64,000 nucleotides of DNA from Intrasporangium oryzae NRRL B-24470 (GTDB lineage Bacteria; Actinomycetota; Actinomycetes; Actinomycetales; Dermatophilaceae). The position numbers and the translations under genes are program-made. The DNA lies in contig NZ_AWSA01000002.1 of the NCBI RefSeq assembly GCF_000576595.1, positions 62,001 to 126,000 of the forward strand. Reading direction: 5' to 3'. Below, in pieces: positions 25,805 through 34,454 of the stretch; within the stretch, counting starts at the first letter, position 1, and every line of letters begins with the position of its first letter. The notes beneath the pieces were generated by a model. That model did not search any database. It had not been told where the DNA came from and saw only the letters and a program-made list of their open reading frames with translations.

Positions 25805-28045
25805 TCAGCCGAAGAGGTCGGTCGCCGCGAGGCGCAGGCCGAGCTGGTCGAGCCGGGCCGAGATGACCTCCTCGGGCAGGTCGAAGTGGTCGACGAGCTC
25901 GTCGACCTGCATGCCCGCCTCCGCAGCGTCGCGCAGCTCGTCGTCCTCCTCGTCGGTCCACGCGTGGCCCCCCGTGACCGCGCTCCGGCTCGAAGCGGCC
26001 ACCGGTGGCGGGCTCGCGACCGGGCGCGGGTGCTCCGTCCCGTCGGCGTCGGCCCGGGCCCCGGTGAGCGAGCGCAGGGCGGGCTCCTCGACGGGCAGCG
26101 GCGGCGGCGCGGTCTCGTCGAGCCGCGCGAGGGCCCCGAGGACCATCGCGCGGTCGGTCGTGGGCCAGAAGGGAGGCAGCGAGCGCTGGAGGAACCCGGC
26201 ATACCGGGCCGTCATCATCCGGGAGTCGAGGAAGGCGACGACGCCGCGGTCGTCGGCACGCCGGACGAGCCGCCCGGCGCCCTGGGCGAGACGCAGCGCC
26301 GCATGGGTCGCGGAGACGGCCATGAAGCCGTTGCCGCCCATGCGGGCGATCGCCTGCGAGCGAGCGGACGCCAGGGGGTCGTCGGGCCGCGGGAAGGGGA
26401 TCCGGTCGATGATGATCAGCTGGCACGACGACCCGGGGACGTCGACCCCCTGCCAGAGGGTGAGCGTGCCGAAGAGGCACGTGCGCGGGTCGCGGGCGAA
26501 CTGGCGCACGAGTGTCGAGATCTGGTCCTCGCCCTGGCACAGGACGGGGATGTCGTCCCCGAACCGAGCCCGCATGATCTCGGCGGCGGTCTGGGCCGCC
26601 CGCATCGAGGAGAAGAGCCCGAGGGTGCGCCCCCCGGCCGCGCGGACGAGGGCCTCGATCTCGTCGAGGCTCTCGTCGCTCGCACCGTCGCGACCCGGAG
26701 GCGGCAGGTGCGCGGCGACATAGGCGATCGCCTGCCTCGGGTAGTCGAAGGGGCTGCCGACGTCGAGGCCGGTCCACCCGGGCGCGCCCTCGCCGCGCAG
26801 GCCGATCGTCCCGGCGACCGCGTCGAAGGTGCCGCCCAGCTCGAGGGTCGCCGACGTGAGGACGACGGTGCGCTCGGCGAAGACCTTGTCGCGCACCAGC
26901 GTCGCGACGCTCATCGGGGCGACCCGCAGGACGGGCCCCCGACGCGGGTCGTGGCTCAGCCAGACGACGTCGAGCTCACGCTCCTCGAGGATCCGTTCAG
27001 CATTCTCGTGGATCTCGTCGACGGCGGCCCGCGCGACCTGGCGAGCCCCGTCGGCCTCCTCCCCGGGAGCCGGCTTGAGGTCGCTCTGGACGGCGCGCGC
27101 AGTGTCGCGGACCCGTGCGAGGGCGAGCTGGACGGAGTCGGGCAGGCCGAGCATCCGCCCGTCGTCGAGCGGCTCGAGAGCGGCCGAGAGGATCTCGGCG
27201 GCCTCGTCGAGGGTGGCGCTGTTGTCGGAGAGCCGCCCGGCCCGCTTGGCGGCCGTCGCGACCATCGCCCCGGTCAGCTCGTCGGTGATCGTCGCCGTGA
27301 CGCGGTCGACGAGCTCGTGGGCCTCGTCGACGACGAGGACGTCGTGCTCAGGGAGCATCTGGCGTCCCTCGAAGGAGTCGATGGCCATGAACGAGTGGTT
27401 GGTCACGATCACGTCGACCTCGCGGGCGGCTTCACGCGCCCGCTCGACGAAGCAGTCGGCGACGAACGGGCACTTGCCCCCGAGGCACTCGTGGGCCGAG
27501 ACCGACACCTGTCGCCAGGCCCGTTCGGAGACGCCGGGGACGAGCTCGTCGCGGTCACCGGACTCGGTCTCGGAGGCCCACTCGCGCAGGCGGACGACCT
27601 CGGCCCCGAGACGGCCGGCAGTCGCGTCGACCTGGCCGATGCCGAAGAGCCCCTCCTCCTCGTCGGGAAAACCCCCCTCGAGCTTGTTGAGGCAGACGTA
27701 GTTGCGCCGGCCCTTGACGAGGGCGTAGGTCGGGCGTCGTCCGAGGAGGGGCTCGAGCGCGTCGGCGACGCGGGGCATGTCGCGGTCGACGATCTGAGCC
27801 TGCAGGGCGAGCGTCGCCGTGGCGACGACGGCCGGCCGGCCCGTCTCGTCGGCGTGGGCCACCGCGGGGACGAGGTAGGCGAGCGACTTCCCGGTGCCGG
27901 TCCCCGCCTGGACGAGCAGGTGCTCGCCGGAGTCGATGGCGTGTGCGACCGCCCTCGCCATCTCGACCTGGCCGGGCCGCTCGGCGCCGCCCACCCCCGA
28001 GACCGCGGCGTGCAGGAGGTCGTCGAGCGGTCGGCGTGAGGACAT
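25805..28045 (-). CDS. dinG: DinG/XPD-type ATP-dependent DNA helicase
   Basis: A superfamily-2 5'-3' helicase, 746 aa from the ATG at 28045. It has Walker A AGTGTGKS (47-54), motif II VVDEAHEL in DEAH form, and four cysteines of an Fe-S cluster region between them (YVCLNK; CLGGKCPFVADC). Motifs IV-VI follow, including CLFGTLTLWQGVDVPG and QGAGRLVRRADDRG. A C-terminal tail of about 95 residues ends in a small putative DNA-binding helix-turn-helix. DinG resolves R-loops, D-loops and G4 structures. Despite the name, no SOS box is visible upstream. The start is supported by a TACGCT box 6 nt before it. Confidence 0.92.
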   Translation of the reverse strand: MSSRRPLDDLLHAAVSGVGGAERPGQVEMARAVAHAIDSGEHLLVQAGTGTGKSLAYLVPAVAHADETGRPAVVATATLALQAQIVDRDMPRVADALEPLLGRRPTYALVKGRRNYVCLNKLEGGFPDEEEGLFGIGQVDATAGRLGAEVVRLREWASETESGDRDELVPGVSERAWRQVSVSAHECLGGKCPFVADCFVERAREAAREVDVIVTNHSFMAIDSFEGRQMLPEHDVLVVDEAHELVDRVTATITDELTGAMVATAAKRAGRLSDNSATLDEAAEILSAALEPLDDGRMLGLPDSVQLALARVRDTARAVQSDLKPAPGEEADGARQVARAAVDEIHENAERILEERELDVVWLSHDPRRGPVLRVAPMSVATLVRDKVFAERTVVLTSATLELGGTFDAVAGTIGLRGEGAPGWTGLDVGSPFDYPRQAIAYVAAHLPPPGRDGASDESLDEIEALVRAAGGRTLGLFSSMRAAQTAAEIMRARFGDDIPVLCQGEDQISTLVRQFARDPRTCLFGTLTLWQGVDVPGSSCQLIIIDRIPFPRPDDPLASARSQAIARMGGNGFMAVSATHAALRLAQGAGRLVRRADDRGVVAFLDSRMMTARYAGFLQRSLPPFWPTTDRAMVLGALARLDETAPPPLPVEEPALRSLTGARADADGTEHPRPVASPPPVAASSRSAVTGGHAWTDEEDDELRDAAEAGMQVDELVDHFDLPEEVISARLDQLGLRLAATDLFG

Positions 28046-28051
28046 TGGCTC

Positions 28052-28057
28052 AGCGTA
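28052..28057 (-). promoter_or_regulatory. -10 box TACGCT of a leaderless promoter for dinG
   Basis: On the minus strand TACGCT is followed by 6 nt and the ATG at 28045. The box is formed partly by a GGCATAC word. Confidence 0.5.
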
Positions 28058-28202
28058 TGCCGCCGGGCTCGCTCCCCGGGAACTCGTCCCCACCCGTGTC
28101 CCGGGCGTCGCGGCCCCCCCGACACTCGAGATCTGTTCGTGAGATGGGCTTCACTCCGGCGATTCTGTTGCCGGGGCCCCGTGCCGGGAGTTGGATCGAG
28201 CC

Positions 28203-29906
28203 ATGACCTCTCCCCTGCCGTCCGACCTCGAGATCGCGAGCGCGGCGACCCTGCGCCCCCTCGAGGACGTCGCCGCCGAGCTCGACGTGACCCCGGCACA
28301 CCTCGAGCCGTACGGCCGGGACGTCGCGAAGATCGACCTCGCCGTCCTCGGCGAGCCGACGCAGCGGCATACGGCGAAGTACGTCGTCGTCACGGCCATC
28401 ACGCCCACCCCGCTCGGGGAGGGCAAGACGACGACGGCGGTCGGTCTCGTCCAGGGCCTCGGGCGGCTCGGCCGGCGGGCCGTGGTCGCCCTGCGCCAGC
28501 CGTCGATGGGCCCGACGTTCGGGATCAAGGGCGGGGCGGCCGGAGGCGGCTACAGCCAGGTCCTGCCGATGGAGCGGCTCAACCTTCACCTCACCGGCGA
28601 CTTCCACGCGGTCACGGCCGCCCACAACCTCCTCGCCGCGATGATCGACAACCACCTCCACCACGGCAACGAGCTCGGCCTCGACCTCCGCAACATCACG
28701 TGGCGGCGGGTCCTCGACGTCAACGACCGCGCCCTGCGCAACGTCGTCGTCGGATTGGGCGCGCGCGAGGACGGCGTCGTCCGGGAGACGGGCTTCGACA
28801 TCACGGCGGCGAGCGAGGTCATGGTGCTGCTGACGCTCGCGACCTCGCTCCAGGACCTCCGCGAGCGGCTCGGCCGCATCGTCGTCGGCTACACGACCGC
28901 GGGCAAGGGCGTGACGGCCGACGACCTGCACGCCGCGGGAGCCATGGCGGCCCTGCTCAGCGACGCTCTCAAGCCCAACCTCCTGCAGACCCTCGAGGGG
29001 GGCCCGGCGATCGTCCACTGCGGCCCCTTCGGCAACATCGCCACCGGCACGTCGTCGGTCACCGCCGACCTCATCGGGATGCGGGGCAGCGACTACGTCG
29101 TCACGGAGGCCGGTTTCGGCGCGGACATGGGCGCGGAGCGGTTCTTCGACGTCAAGTGCCGGGTCAGCGGTCTGCGGCCCGACGCCGCCGTGGTCGTCGC
29201 GACCGTGCGCGCCCTCAAGTCCCACTCGGGGCACTGGTCGATCCGCCCGGGCAAGCCCCTCCCGGACGGCCTGCTCGCCGAGAACCCGTCCGACGTCGAG
29301 GCGGGCCTGCCCAACCTGCGCAAGCACATCGAGATCGTGCGGCGCTTCGGCGTCACCCCGGTCGTCGCCATCAACGCCTTCCCCGACGACCACGCGTCCG
29401 AGCACGAGGTCATCCGCCGGTTCTGCAGCCGGCTCGGCGTGCGCGCCGCCGTCACGACCCATGTCGCCGACGGCGGCGCCGGCGCGCGCGAGCTCGCCGA
29501 GATCGTCATGGAGGCCGCGCACGAACCCACGCGGTTCGAGTTCCTCTACCCCCTGGACCTGCCGCTCGAGCAGAAGATCGAGGCCATCGCGACGCAGATC
29601 TACGGCGCCGACGGCATCGAGCTGTCGCCCGCGGCCGCCCGGGGCCTGCGCGACTACGAGCGACTCGGCTTCGGAGGGCTGCCCGTCGTCATCGCCAAGA
29701 CGCACCTGTCCATCTCGTCGGACCCCACGCTCAAGGGCGCTCCACGCGGCTGGCGCATGCCCGTCCGCGAGGTCCGCGCGGCGGTCGGGGCGGGCTACGT
29801 CTACGCGATCTGCGGCGACATGCGCACGATGCCCGGCCTCTCGAGCTCGCCCAACGCCGAGCGCATCGACGTCGACGCCGACGGGTCGGTCACGGGCCTG
29901 TCCTGA
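28203..29906 (+). CDS. fhs: Formate--tetrahydrofolate ligase
   Basis: Catalyses ATP-dependent formation of 10-formyl-THF from formate and THF, feeding purine, fMet and C1 metabolism. The 567-aa product has the N-terminal SDLEIA and the P-loop TPTPLGEGKTTTAVG, followed by RQPSMGPTFGIKGGAAGGGYSQ in two segments. The conserved GDFHAVTAAHNLLAAMIDNH and VTEAGFGADMGAERF blocks and a C-terminal GDMRTMPGL complete the family pattern, with normal length. ATG at 28203 is used; an in-frame TTG at 28191 is possible. It is a single gene with no folate partners nearby; 156 bp separate it from divergent dinG, and no riboswitch was recognised there. Confidence 0.96.
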   Translation: MTSPLPSDLEIASAATLRPLEDVAAELDVTPAHLEPYGRDVAKIDLAVLGEPTQRHTAKYVVVTAITPTPLGEGKTTTAVGLVQGLGRLGRRAVVALRQPSMGPTFGIKGGAAGGGYSQVLPMERLNLHLTGDFHAVTAAHNLLAAMIDNHLHHGNELGLDLRNITWRRVLDVNDRALRNVVVGLGAREDGVVRETGFDITAASEVMVLLTLATSLQDLRERLGRIVVGYTTAGKGVTADDLHAAGAMAALLSDALKPNLLQTLEGGPAIVHCGPFGNIATGTSSVTADLIGMRGSDYVVTEAGFGADMGAERFFDVKCRVSGLRPDAAVVVATVRALKSHSGHWSIRPGKPLPDGLLAENPSDVEAGLPNLRKHIEIVRRFGVTPVVAINAFPDDHASEHEVIRRFCSRLGVRAAVTTHVADGGAGARELAEIVMEAAHEPTRFEFLYPLDLPLEQKIEAIATQIYGADGIELSPAAARGLRDYERLGFGGLPVVIAKTHLSISSDPTLKGAPRGWRMPVREVRAAVGAGYVYAICGDMRTMPGLSSSPNAERIDVDADGSVTGLS

Positions 29907-29951
29907 GGCCTTGCCGACCGGGCGGTTGCCCCCGTCGCCCCGCGTGACGCG

Positions 29952-31043
29952 TCAGGTCCGGCCGTCGCCGACGAGGGGACCACCGTCGACCCGACGGGCC
30001 ATCTCGACGTCGTCGCGGTAGTCGTGCCCACCGAGCCACAGGCCCGCGGGCACCCGGCCCACCTCGGTCCAGCCCATGGAGGCGTAGAAGTCGCCGAGGC
30101 CGAGGCCGCTGCGGTAGCTGAGCCGGAGGATCTCGACGGCCGGCAGCTCGCGCCGGGCGACCCCGACCATCCCGGCGAGGAGCAGCCGGCCGAGATTGCG
30201 CCCCTGCGCCTCGGGGTCGACCATGAGCCGCTTGAGCACGGCGACGTGGGCGTAGGGCAACGTCGACGTGTGCTCCCAGAACCCGAACCCGCGCAGCGTC
30301 TCGTCGGGGTCACGGAGCACGGCGAGCAGGGACATCCCCGCGGCGACAGCCGCCAGGTGCGTGTCGAGGACGGACGCCACCTCGTGGCGAGGGGTGCCCG
30401 CGAGAAACCCGACCGCACCGCCCGCGTCGTTGACGCGGACCCAGAGGTCGAGGAGCTCGGGCGCGAGCGCCTCGGGGGCGCGCACCACCTCGGTGACCGG
30501 CGTCTCGAAGCGGACCATCGGCGGGTCCTCGGGCGCGCGGTCGACGTGACGGCGCAGACCCGTCCGGACGAGACCGGCCGCCTCGGCCGTCGCCAGCGAC
30601 GACCGGTTGACCTGGTCGACGAGCGCGGTCAGTGGGAGGTCGGGCCGGTGCTCGACCCCCCAGGCGACGACGGCCCGAGCGATCTCCTTCCCCAGGCCCT
30701 GGCCGAGCCGGTCATGACTCAACCTGTAGTACAGGTTGAAGAAGCGTTCGCCCTCCACCTCACCCTCGCGTAGACCCGCCCACCCGACGAGCGCGCCCGT
30801 CACGCGGTCGAGCACGGCGGCATACCCGACCCCCTCGTCGGCCCACGAGTGGAGGTCGGCCTCGAGACGCTCCACGCACTGCGCCGGTGTCGGCATGGAC
30901 GAGGGCGCGTAGGCATAGGTCCGCGGGTCGGTGTGCAGCCGGACGTAGTCGTCGAGGTCGGTCGATCGGGGGCGCCGGAGGATCAGGCGCGGCGTCGTGA
31001 GCCAGGTGTCCTCGATCGGGTGTGCGGAGGCGTCGAGTGGCAT
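29952..31043 (-). CDS. Tandem GNAT-family acetyltransferase
   Basis: A 363-aa protein made of two GNAT domains. The first (about 10-175) looks like RimJ/RimL-type (TPRLILRRPRSTDLDDYVRLH; acetyl-CoA loop RLGQGLGKEIARAVVAW). The second (about 200-345) has its own CoA loop, VDPEAQGRNLGRLLLAGM. Both Q/R-x-x-G-x-G/A loops appear intact, so two active sites are possible, or one may only bind ligand. Substrates could be protein N-termini, amines or antibiotics; nothing decides. It lies downstream of hflX on the same strand but beyond a strong hairpin, so separate transcription is likely. Confidence 0.85.
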   Translation of the reverse strand: MPLDASAHPIEDTWLTTPRLILRRPRSTDLDDYVRLHTDPRTYAYAPSSMPTPAQCVERLEADLHSWADEGVGYAAVLDRVTGALVGWAGLREGEVEGERFFNLYYRLSHDRLGQGLGKEIARAVVAWGVEHRPDLPLTALVDQVNRSSLATAEAAGLVRTGLRRHVDRAPEDPPMVRFETPVTEVVRAPEALAPELLDLWVRVNDAGGAVGFLAGTPRHEVASVLDTHLAAVAAGMSLLAVLRDPDETLRGFGFWEHTSTLPYAHVAVLKRLMVDPEAQGRNLGRLLLAGMVGVARRELPAVEILRLSYRSGLGLGDFYASMGWTEVGRVPAGLWLGGHDYRDDVEMARRVDGGPLVGDGRT

Positions 31044-31066
31044 GGCCCCATCGTGTCGGACGCCGC

Positions 31067-31118
31067 CGACGGCGACGCCCCCGGGGCGCCGTGGCGTTCC
31101 GGGGGCGTCGTGCCGTCG
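31067..31118 (-). terminator. Hairpin terminator of hflX
   Basis: Inner stem GACGCCCCCGG/CCGGGGGCGTC (11 bp) extended by CGACGGC/GCCGTCG across a 2-nt bulge, starting 11 nt after the hflX stop codon at 31129. Confidence 0.7.
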
Positions 31119-31128
31119 CGGGGAGCGG

Positions 31129-32598
31129 TCAGCTCGCGACGACGGCGTATGCCGTGAGGTCGGCCTCGATGGCCGGCGTGACCTTCGCGCGGACCCGGGT
31201 TCCCTCGGCGACGTGCTCGCTCTCGAGGATCTCGCCGTCCTCGTGGATCCGGGAGATGAGGTCGCCGCGGTGGTACGGCACGAGGACCTCGACCTCGATG
31301 TCGGGCTTGGGCAGCTCGCGCGCGACCAGAGCGAGGAGCTCGTCGATCCCCGCGCCGGTGCGGGCCGACACGGTGATGCAGTGCTTCTCGTGGCGGCGCA
31401 GCCGGTCGAGGACGTCCGGGTCGGCGATGTCGGCCTTGTTGACGACGATGACCTCCTTGATCCGGTCACCACCGACCTCAGCGAGCACCTCGCGGACGGC
31501 CGAGATCTGGCCCTCCGGGTCGGGGTGCGAGCCGTCGACGACGTGGAGCAGCAGGTCGGCATCGCCGACCTCCTCGAGCGTCGAGCGGAAGGCCTCGACG
31601 AGCTGGTGCGGGAGGGATCGGACGAAACCGACGGTGTCGGCGAGCGTGTAGACCCGGCCGTCCTCGGTCTCGGCGCGGCGCACGGTCGGGTCGAGGGTCG
31701 CGAAGAGCTGGTTCTGTACGAGGACACCCGCCCCGGTCAGCCGGTTGAGCAGCGAGCTCTTGCCGGCGTTGGTGTAGCCCGCGATGGCGACGCTGGGGAT
31801 GCCGCCGGCCCGCCGCCCGTGACGCTTGGTGTCGCGGCTCGTCTTCATGTCCTTGATGTCGCGGCGGAGCTTGGCGATCTTGGTGTTGATCCGGCGGCGG
31901 TCGAGCTCGATCTTCGTCTCACCGGGACCACGGGATCCGATGCCCTCACCTCCGGCCACCCGGCCACCGGCCTGACGGGACATCGACTCACCCCACCCAC
32001 GCAGGCGCGGGAGGAGGTACTGCAGCTGGGCCAGCTCGACCTGGGCCTTGCCCTCTCGGCTCTTCGCGTGCTGGGCGAAGATGTCGAGGATAAGCGCCGT
32101 CCGGTCGATGACCTTGACCTTGACGACGTCCTCGAGGGCGCGGCGCTGGCTGGGAGCCAGCTCGCCGTCGCAGATGACGGTGTCGGCGCCCTCGGCGACG
32201 ACGATGTCGCGCAGCTCGAGCGCCTTGCCCTTGCCGAGGTAGGTCGCCGGGTCGGGGCGCTGGCGGCGCTGGATGACGCCCTCGAGGACGGTCGAGCCGG
32301 CCGTCTCGGCGAGGGCTGCCAGCTCACGGATGGAGTTCTCGGCGTCCTCTGCGCTGCCCTCGGTCCAGACCGCTGCAAGGACCACGCGCTCGAGTCGGAG
32401 CTGGCGGTACTCGACCTCGGTGATGTCCTCGAGCTCGGTGGAGAGCCCACCGACGCGACGGAGCGCCGCACGTTCCTCACGGTCGAGCTGGTCGCCGTCG
32501 TAGAGCAGGGCGCTCTCGTCGGCCTCGTGGATGTCGTCGGCGAGCGCCTCGGCCCGCGTCGCGAAGAGATCGGTGTTCGTGGTGTTCTTGCGTGTCAT
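31129..32598 (-). CDS. hflX: GTPase HflX, ribosome-splitting factor
   Basis: HflX binds the 50S E-site region and splits stalled or heat-damaged ribosomes. The 489-aa product contains the HflX N-terminal domain (VLEGVIQRRQRPDPATYLGKGK, with GKGKALEL), a basic coiled linker with the GSRGPGETKIELDRRRI signature, and a G domain with GYTNAGKSS, DTVGFVRSLP and NKAD. The start at 32598 is chosen because an AGGGAG Shine-Dalgarno precedes it; the frame is open 22 codons further. dapF-hflX near recA-recX-miaBA is the normal actinobacterial order; here an RsmC-like and a YihY gene have been inserted next to it. Confidence 0.96.
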   Translation of the reverse strand: MTRKNTTNTDLFATRAEALADDIHEADESALLYDGDQLDREERAALRRVGGLSTELEDITEVEYRQLRLERVVLAAVWTEGSAEDAENSIRELAALAETAGSTVLEGVIQRRQRPDPATYLGKGKALELRDIVVAEGADTVICDGELAPSQRRALEDVVKVKVIDRTALILDIFAQHAKSREGKAQVELAQLQYLLPRLRGWGESMSRQAGGRVAGGEGIGSRGPGETKIELDRRRINTKIAKLRRDIKDMKTSRDTKRHGRRAGGIPSVAIAGYTNAGKSSLLNRLTGAGVLVQNQLFATLDPTVRRAETEDGRVYTLADTVGFVRSLPHQLVEAFRSTLEEVGDADLLLHVVDGSHPDPEGQISAVREVLAEVGGDRIKEVIVVNKADIADPDVLDRLRRHEKHCITVSARTGAGIDELLALVARELPKPDIEVEVLVPYHRGDLISRIHEDGEILESEHVAEGTRVRAKVTPAIEADLTAYAVVAS

Positions 32599-32690
32599 GT
32601 TCTCCCTAGGGTCCCACCACCTCAACACCCGAGGCCACTCGTTTGTGCCCGAGGCCTCCCGCATTGCCGAGGCGCACCGCCGGCGGCGAC

Positions 32691-32696
32691 TACCGT
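32691..32696 (+). promoter_or_regulatory. -10 box TACCGT of a leaderless promoter for the methyltransferase gene
   Basis: TACCGT is followed by 8 nt and the ATG at 32705. Confidence 0.5.
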
Positions 32697-32704
32697 GATC
32701 CCTG

Positions 32705-33319
32705 ATGACTGAGCAGACCGACCACTACTTCAGCGCCGAGCCGGCGACCCCGGAGGAGCGCAGACGCATCGAGGTCCGGCTCGACGGCCGCGACCTGCGG
32801 CTCTGGACGGCCCGCGGGGTCTACTCCCCCGACCGCCTCGACCCCGGCACCGCAGTGCTCCTCGCCGGGGCGCCCGACCCGAGCCCGACGGGCAACCTCC
32901 TCGACATCGGCTGCGGGTGGGGGCCGATCTCGCTCACGATGGCGCTGCGCTCCCCCGGCGCCCACGTGTGGGGCGTCGACGTCAACCGGCGGTCGCTCGA
33001 CCTGTCCCGCGCCAACGCGGCCGAGGCCGGAGTCTCCAACGTCACCTTCAGCGAGCCGGACGACGTGCCGGCAGACGTGCGCTTCGACACGATCTGGTCC
33101 AACCCGCCGATCCACGTCGGCAAGGCGGCCCTCCACGCCCTCCTCGAGCGCTGGCTCCCCCGCCTCACGGACGCAGGCGTCGCGCACCTCGTCGTGCAGA
33201 AGCACCTCGGCTCCGACTCGCTCCAGAAGTGGATCAACACCCAGGACTGGGGCATGGCCTGCACGCGGCTCTCCTCGGCCAAGGCCTTCCGGATCCTCGA
33301 GGTGCGCCGCACGACGTAG
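32705..33319 (+). CDS. Class I SAM-dependent methyltransferase, RsmC/RlmG-like
   Basis: A 204-aa Rossmann-fold methyltransferase. It has the SAM-binding motif LLDIGCGWGP and the catalytic NPPIHVGK (N-P-P-[IF]-H), the signature of the RsmC/RlmG group that methylates guanine N2 in rRNA. It consists of only the catalytic domain; E. coli RsmC has an extra N-terminal half, so this is the short single-domain form widespread in Gram-positives. Target nucleotide is not assigned. It is divergent from hflX and followed 60 nt later by the YihY gene, with which it may be cotranscribed. Confidence 0.88.
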   Translation: MTEQTDHYFSAEPATPEERRRIEVRLDGRDLRLWTARGVYSPDRLDPGTAVLLAGAPDPSPTGNLLDIGCGWGPISLTMALRSPGAHVWGVDVNRRSLDLSRANAAEAGVSNVTFSEPDDVPADVRFDTIWSNPPIHVGKAALHALLERWLPRLTDAGVAHLVVQKHLGSDSLQKWINTQDWGMACTRLSSAKAFRILEVRRTT

Positions 33320-33379
33320 CGGCCCCCTGGTGGTGCGTCGCCCCGGTTCGGTCGCCGTCGGAGCGGGTAGGACGTCCCC

Positions 33380-34363
33380 ATGGCGGCACACGGCGACACC
33401 CTCACGCACGACCACCCGGGCGCCCGGGCGACCGAGCCCACGCAGATCCCGCGGCGGGGCTGGCTGCAGGTGTCCAGACGCGCATGGGCGGAGGCGAAAC
33501 GCGACCAGGTGCCCCTGCTCGCCGCGGGAGTGGCCTTCTTCGCCTTCCTCTCGCTCTTCCCGGCCATGATCGCCGCAGCCATGCTGTACGGCCTCGTGGC
33601 GAGCCCTCAAACCGTGGCGGACCAGTCACGGCAGCTCGCGGGTGTCCTGCCGCGCGACGCCGCCTCACTCGTGATCGGGCAGATGCACTCGATCACGTCC
33701 CGTCCGACCCATTCCCTCGGCCTCGGGCTCGTGGTGGCCCTCGTCCTTGCACTGTGGAGTGCCTCCGGCGGGGTCGGCAACCTCATCACGGCGGTCAACG
33801 TGTCCTACGACGAGGACGAGACCCGCGGCTTCGTCCGCCGCAAGGCGCTCGCCCTGGCCCTCACGCTCGGCGCGATCCTGTTCCTCGCCGTCACGCTCTC
33901 CCTCATCGCGGTCGCGCCGGCGGTGTTCGACGCCGTCGGCGCCTCCGGTCCCGTGCGCACGGCCCTCCAGGGCGTGCGCTGGCTGCTCCTCGTCGTCGCC
34001 GTGGCCGTGGCTCTCGCCCTGCTCTACCGGTGGGCTCCGGACCGCCACGCGGCGCGGTTCAGCTGGGTCTCGGTGGGTGCCGTGGTCGCGACCGTCATCT
34101 GGGTCGTCGCATCGCTCGGGTTCGCGTTCTACGCCAACACCTTCGGCAGCTACAACAAGACCTACGGGGCGCTGGCCGGGGTGGTCGTGCTCATGCTGTG
34201 GCTCTGGATCACGGCCTTCGTCACGCTCCTCGGCGCCGAGATCAACGCCGAGGCCGAGCAGCAGACGATCCGTGACACGACCCGAGGGCCGGAGGCGGCC
34301 CTCGGACGCCGCGGCGCGGTCAAGGCGGACACCGGACCGGACGAGACCCACGCCGGAGCCTGA
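33380..34363 (+). CDS. YihY/BrkB family inner-membrane protein
   Basis: A 327-aa polytopic membrane protein of the YihY/virulence factor BrkB family (formerly mis-called RNase BN). Six hydrophobic segments can be traced, starting VPLLAAGVAFFAFLSLFPAM and ending VVLMLWLWITAFVTLLGAEI, the last being the family hallmark with the acidic GAEINAE exit. The cytoplasmic C-terminal tail is charged. Function is unknown; suggested roles include transport across the inner membrane. It follows the methyltransferase gene, and the closest convergent neighbour is dapF. Confidence 0.9.
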   Translation: MAAHGDTLTHDHPGARATEPTQIPRRGWLQVSRRAWAEAKRDQVPLLAAGVAFFAFLSLFPAMIAAAMLYGLVASPQTVADQSRQLAGVLPRDAASLVIGQMHSITSRPTHSLGLGLVVALVLALWSASGGVGNLITAVNVSYDEDETRGFVRRKALALALTLGAILFLAVTLSLIAVAPAVFDAVGASGPVRTALQGVRWLLLVVAVAVALALLYRWAPDRHAARFSWVSVGAVVATVIWVVASLGFAFYANTFGSYNKTYGALAGVVVLMLWLWITAFVTLLGAEINAEAEQQTIRDTTRGPEAALGRRGAVKADTGPDETHAGA

Positions 34364-34418
34364 CGCCCGGCGCGCTCCCGCTCTCGTGGCTCCCGTCGGG
34401 CCCGGAGGACGCCGGAGG

Positions 34419-34454
34419 GTGACGTCAGAGCGTGTGACGTCAGAGGGTGACGTC
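34419..34454. repeat. Short direct repeats at the 3' end of dapF
   Basis: GTGACGTCAGAG occurs at 34419 and 34434, and GTGACGTC again at 34447 inside the last dapF codons. The effect is a duplicated copy of the dapF end, including the stop codon context, in the gap between the convergent YihY and dapF genes. Confidence 0.6.

Noticed and set aside
28046-28202. Riboswitch or SOS box between dinG and fhs
   Set aside because: No THF, SAM or other riboswitch fold and no CGAAC-N4-GTTCG dyad could be traced; the region shows only the dinG -10 box.
34419-34454. Regulatory TGACGTCA sites
   Set aside because: They lie between convergent 3' ends and read as a small duplication of the dapF terminus rather than an operator.
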